NCBI GenBank assembly: GCA_900539175.1
Contig: UQAW01000004.1
Coordinates: 1-64,000 of the forward strand
Source of the DNA: an uncultured Lachnospiraceae bacterium
GTDB taxonomy: Bacteria; Bacillota; Clostridia; Lachnospirales; Lachnospiraceae
Direction: 5' to 3'
DNA: 64,000 bases
In this document: one piece after another, positions 62,247 through 64,000 of the stretch
How the letters are laid out: each line of letters starts with the position of its first letter
Numbering within the stretch: the stretch's first letter is position 1
Program-made: the position numbers and the translations under genes
The notes under the pieces: generated by a model
Told to the model about the DNA's origin: nothing
What the model saw: only the letters and a program-made list of their open reading frames with translations
The model's database searches: none

Positions 62247-63272
62247 ATGCCGGAAGTATCAATCATCATACCTGTCTATAATAAGGCGGAATATTTGGAA
62301 AAAACGGTCAGATTACTATTAAAAAACTGCATATCGGATATAGAACTGATTCTTGTAGATGATGGTTCTTTAGATGGCAGCGGCGAAATTGCCGATCGGT
62401 TGGCAGAACAGATCAATGATTATGAAATCAAAGTCATCCATCAGAAAAACCGGGGAGTGTCTGCAGCAAGAAATCGGGGACTTGCTGCCGCGCGGGGAGA
62501 ATGGATCTGGTTTGTGGATGCGGACGATATTCCGGATGCCGGATTTGTTGAACAAGCGATGGAACAAAGTAAACGAGAATCGTTTGATGTTTTTGCAGGG
62601 AATTTCGAGAAGATGAATGGCAACAGCATTACATCTGTTAAGAGTCCAAGAGAAGGAATTGTGGACCGAATAGAATTGGCAGATCTTTTTGTAGAACTGC
62701 AGCCGCCAACCGGTTACTTTGGCTATTTGTGGAACAAAATCATCCGACGCCAATTGATTGAAAAACATAAGATTTCTTTCCGGGAAGGGCTGACACTTGC
62801 TGAGGACCTGGATTTTATGATTTCTGTATATCAATGTGCTGAAAAGATTTTCTTCTCTTCATACTGTGCGCTGCGGTATCGTGAGGACGCCATGAATGCC
62901 TCAAGAGAGAAGAAAATTGATTATAAAGCACAGCTTAAGATTCAGATAAAGGTCAGGGACTGGTTTTGTGAGATTGGAAAGGAGCGGCAGTATGAGAGAT
63001 TCTTAAAGATCAATATTACAAAATATGCTGCATTCATTCTTTTTTATGCAAATGAAGAGGGACAGCCTGTTGCGGATCTGGCAAAGGAGCTGCTTGCAGA
63101 TTCCGCGGTGAAGGAGTCTCTTGTTGACTGGGATGATCCGGGCGTGATGGGAAAACTTGCATATTATTTAAAGCGGGAGCAGTTTCATAAGATGCAGAGA
63201 TACTTAAACTTTCGGAATTTTGTAAGAAAAGTTTATCGGTTAGGAGGGAACATACGATGTCGAAAGAATTGA
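62247..63272 (+). CDS. Glycosyltransferase family 2
   Basis: A 341-residue GT2 enzyme: VSIIIPVYNKAEYLEKTV, VDDGSLDGSG, KNRGVSAARNRGL and FVDADDIPDAGF. It follows the previous GT2 by 3 bp and overlaps the LicD gene by 16 bp (63257-63272). Position inside the run of transferases indicates a repeat-unit or side-branch role. Confidence 0.93.
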   Translation: MPEVSIIIPVYNKAEYLEKTVRLLLKNCISDIELILVDDGSLDGSGEIADRLAEQINDYEIKVIHQKNRGVSAARNRGLAAARGEWIWFVDADDIPDAGFVEQAMEQSKRESFDVFAGNFEKMNGNSITSVKSPREGIVDRIELADLFVELQPPTGYFGYLWNKIIRRQLIEKHKISFREGLTLAEDLDFMISVYQCAEKIFFSSYCALRYREDAMNASREKKIDYKAQLKIQIKVRDWFCEIGKERQYERFLKINITKYAAFILFYANEEGQPVADLAKELLADSAVKESLVDWDDPGVMGKLAYYLKREQFHKMQRYLNFRNFVRKVYRLGGNIRCRKN

Positions 63273-64000
63273 CCGCAGCAGAGTTAAAGACAGTGGAACT
63301 TGATATTCTGAAATATCTGAGAGATTTGTGTGAGCGCATGAACCTGAAATATTATCTGATGGGAGGAACCTTGTTAGGGGCTGTCCGGCATCAGGGATTT
63401 ATCCCCTGGGATGACGATATTGATGTTATGATGCCGCGGAAAGATTATGATCAGTTGATTGCGTATTTTAGGGATCATCCTAAGGGACGTTATCAATTGG
63501 CGGATTATGCTTTGCAGAAAGATTATAGTTTTCCCATCGGCAAGCTGATGGATACGGATACCGTTTTAGTTTCCAATACCGTGCGAACCTGTAAAAATGC
63601 CGGAGCATTTATTGATATCTTTCCTTTGGACCGGGTAAAAGATATTGAGGATGTCCGTACACGGGGAGAGCAGCTTGGCAGATATAATACATTTATACAT
63701 GTTTTCAGCAGAATGCTGCCGGAGGACTATAAAGCAGAAAAGAAGAAATGGAGCTTCAAGGAGGCTCTGGTTTACAGGAAAAACAGAGTCATGGGATTGC
63801 AGCGGCTGATCAGAAAATATGATCAGATCTGCCGTGCATATAATGACCAGGAGACAAAGTACAGCGCCTATATTGGCTGGATTCTGCATGATCGGGAGAT
63901 ATGGTCAGATGAGCTTCTGGGAGAGGGAACAGAAATACTCTTCGAAGGGGAAGCTTTTAATGCGCCAAGTGATTACAAAAGTTTTCTGGAAATCGTATAT
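63257..64000 (+). CDS. LicD-family phosphotransferase, truncated by window end
   Basis: The ATG at 63257 overlaps the preceding GT2 by 16 bp and has GGAGGGA upstream. The 248 residues visible are LicD: YYLMGGTLLGAVRHQGFIPWDDDIDVMM gives the nucleotidyltransferase-like catalytic site (G-x9-R plus D-D-D-I-D). Later FPIGKLMDTDTV and FIDIFPLDRV are typical. LicD enzymes add phosphocholine, phosphoethanolamine or similar phospho-substituents to surface glycans. The gene runs off the end at 64000. Confidence 0.92.
   Translation, partial: MSKELTAAELKTVELDILKYLRDLCERMNLKYYLMGGTLLGAVRHQGFIPWDDDIDVMMPRKDYDQLIAYFRDHPKGRYQLADYALQKDYSFPIGKLMDTDTVLVSNTVRTCKNAGAFIDIFPLDRVKDIEDVRTRGEQLGRYNTFIHVFSRMLPEDYKAEKKKWSFKEALVYRKNRVMGLQRLIRKYDQICRAYNDQETKYSAYIGWILHDREIWSDELLGEGTEILFEGEAFNAPSDYKSFLEIVY

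Noticed and set aside
1..64000. CRISPR arrays, tRNA/rRNA genes, prophage or intact insertion sequences
   Set aside because: Intergenic regions were read for regular spaced repeats, cloverleaf-like stems and transposase frames; none was seen apart from the Rpn-type fragment.

Overview
The window looks like the chromosome of a low-to-mid-GC Gram-positive anaerobe, most likely a gut Lachnospiraceae (Clostridia). This is inferred from the S-layer-homology (SLH) glycosidases, the YesMN-type two-component pair, the class B sortase, the LCP protein, the CpsB/C/D (BY-kinase) modules, the fibro-slime and EpsG families, and Gram-positive Shine-Dalgarno sites. Nearly all genes lie on the + strand. I saw no rRNA, tRNA, CRISPR array or intact insertion sequence.

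Layout. (1) 1-8382: first surface-polysaccharide block, with a Wzx-type flippase, four glycosyltransferase-type proteins, a polysaccharide pyruvyl transferase and a MurJ-like flippase. (2) 8533-11030: a structured leader, then split CpsC and CpsD (BY-kinase) and a DUF5011-type exported protein. (3) 11174-30176: a plant-arabinan utilisation region with a GH43-type SLH protein, a YesM/YesN-like sensor and AraC regulator, a lipoprotein solute-binding protein, a GH127-type SLH protein, MscL with an added zinc ribbon, and a third SLH protein with a duplicated 256-residue module. (4) 30295-42294: an unusual set made of PqqD/RRE, ABC exporter, anchored extracellular protein, NTP_transf_5 nucleotidyltransferase, giant fibro-slime protein, an 84-residue precursor-like peptide and an HprK-like kinase. 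These are the accessory parts of Gram-positive lasso-peptide clusters of the paeninodin type, without the lasso cyclase or leader protease. (5) 42545-45466: class B sortase coupled to a 48-residue ORF, an LCP protein, and a tiny exported peptide with a PKTG sorting signal. (6) 45616-64000: second polysaccharide locus, with a UDP-sugar 4,6-dehydratase (CapD/PglF type), an opposite-strand exported protein with duplicated domains, CpsB phosphatase, a DUF5011 protein, two fused Wzz/BY-kinases, a priming sugar transferase, EpsG polymerase, many glycosyltransferases and a LicD gene cut by the window end.

How the parts fit. Blocks 1, 2 and 6 would make, polymerise, length-control and export surface polysaccharide. 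The pyruvyl transferase may supply the pyruvylated wall polymer that SLH domains bind, which would hold the block 3 enzymes on the surface. The YesMN pair and the binding protein would sense and capture the released sugars. Block 5 supplies wall anchoring. Block 4 is the best candidate for an undescribed system: a YxxP leader-like N-terminus and a C-terminal Ser-Ser on the small protein fit recognition by the PqqD protein and phosphorylation by the HprK-like kinase, next to a giant adhesin-like secreted protein. This is inference from gene content and motifs; no search was run.
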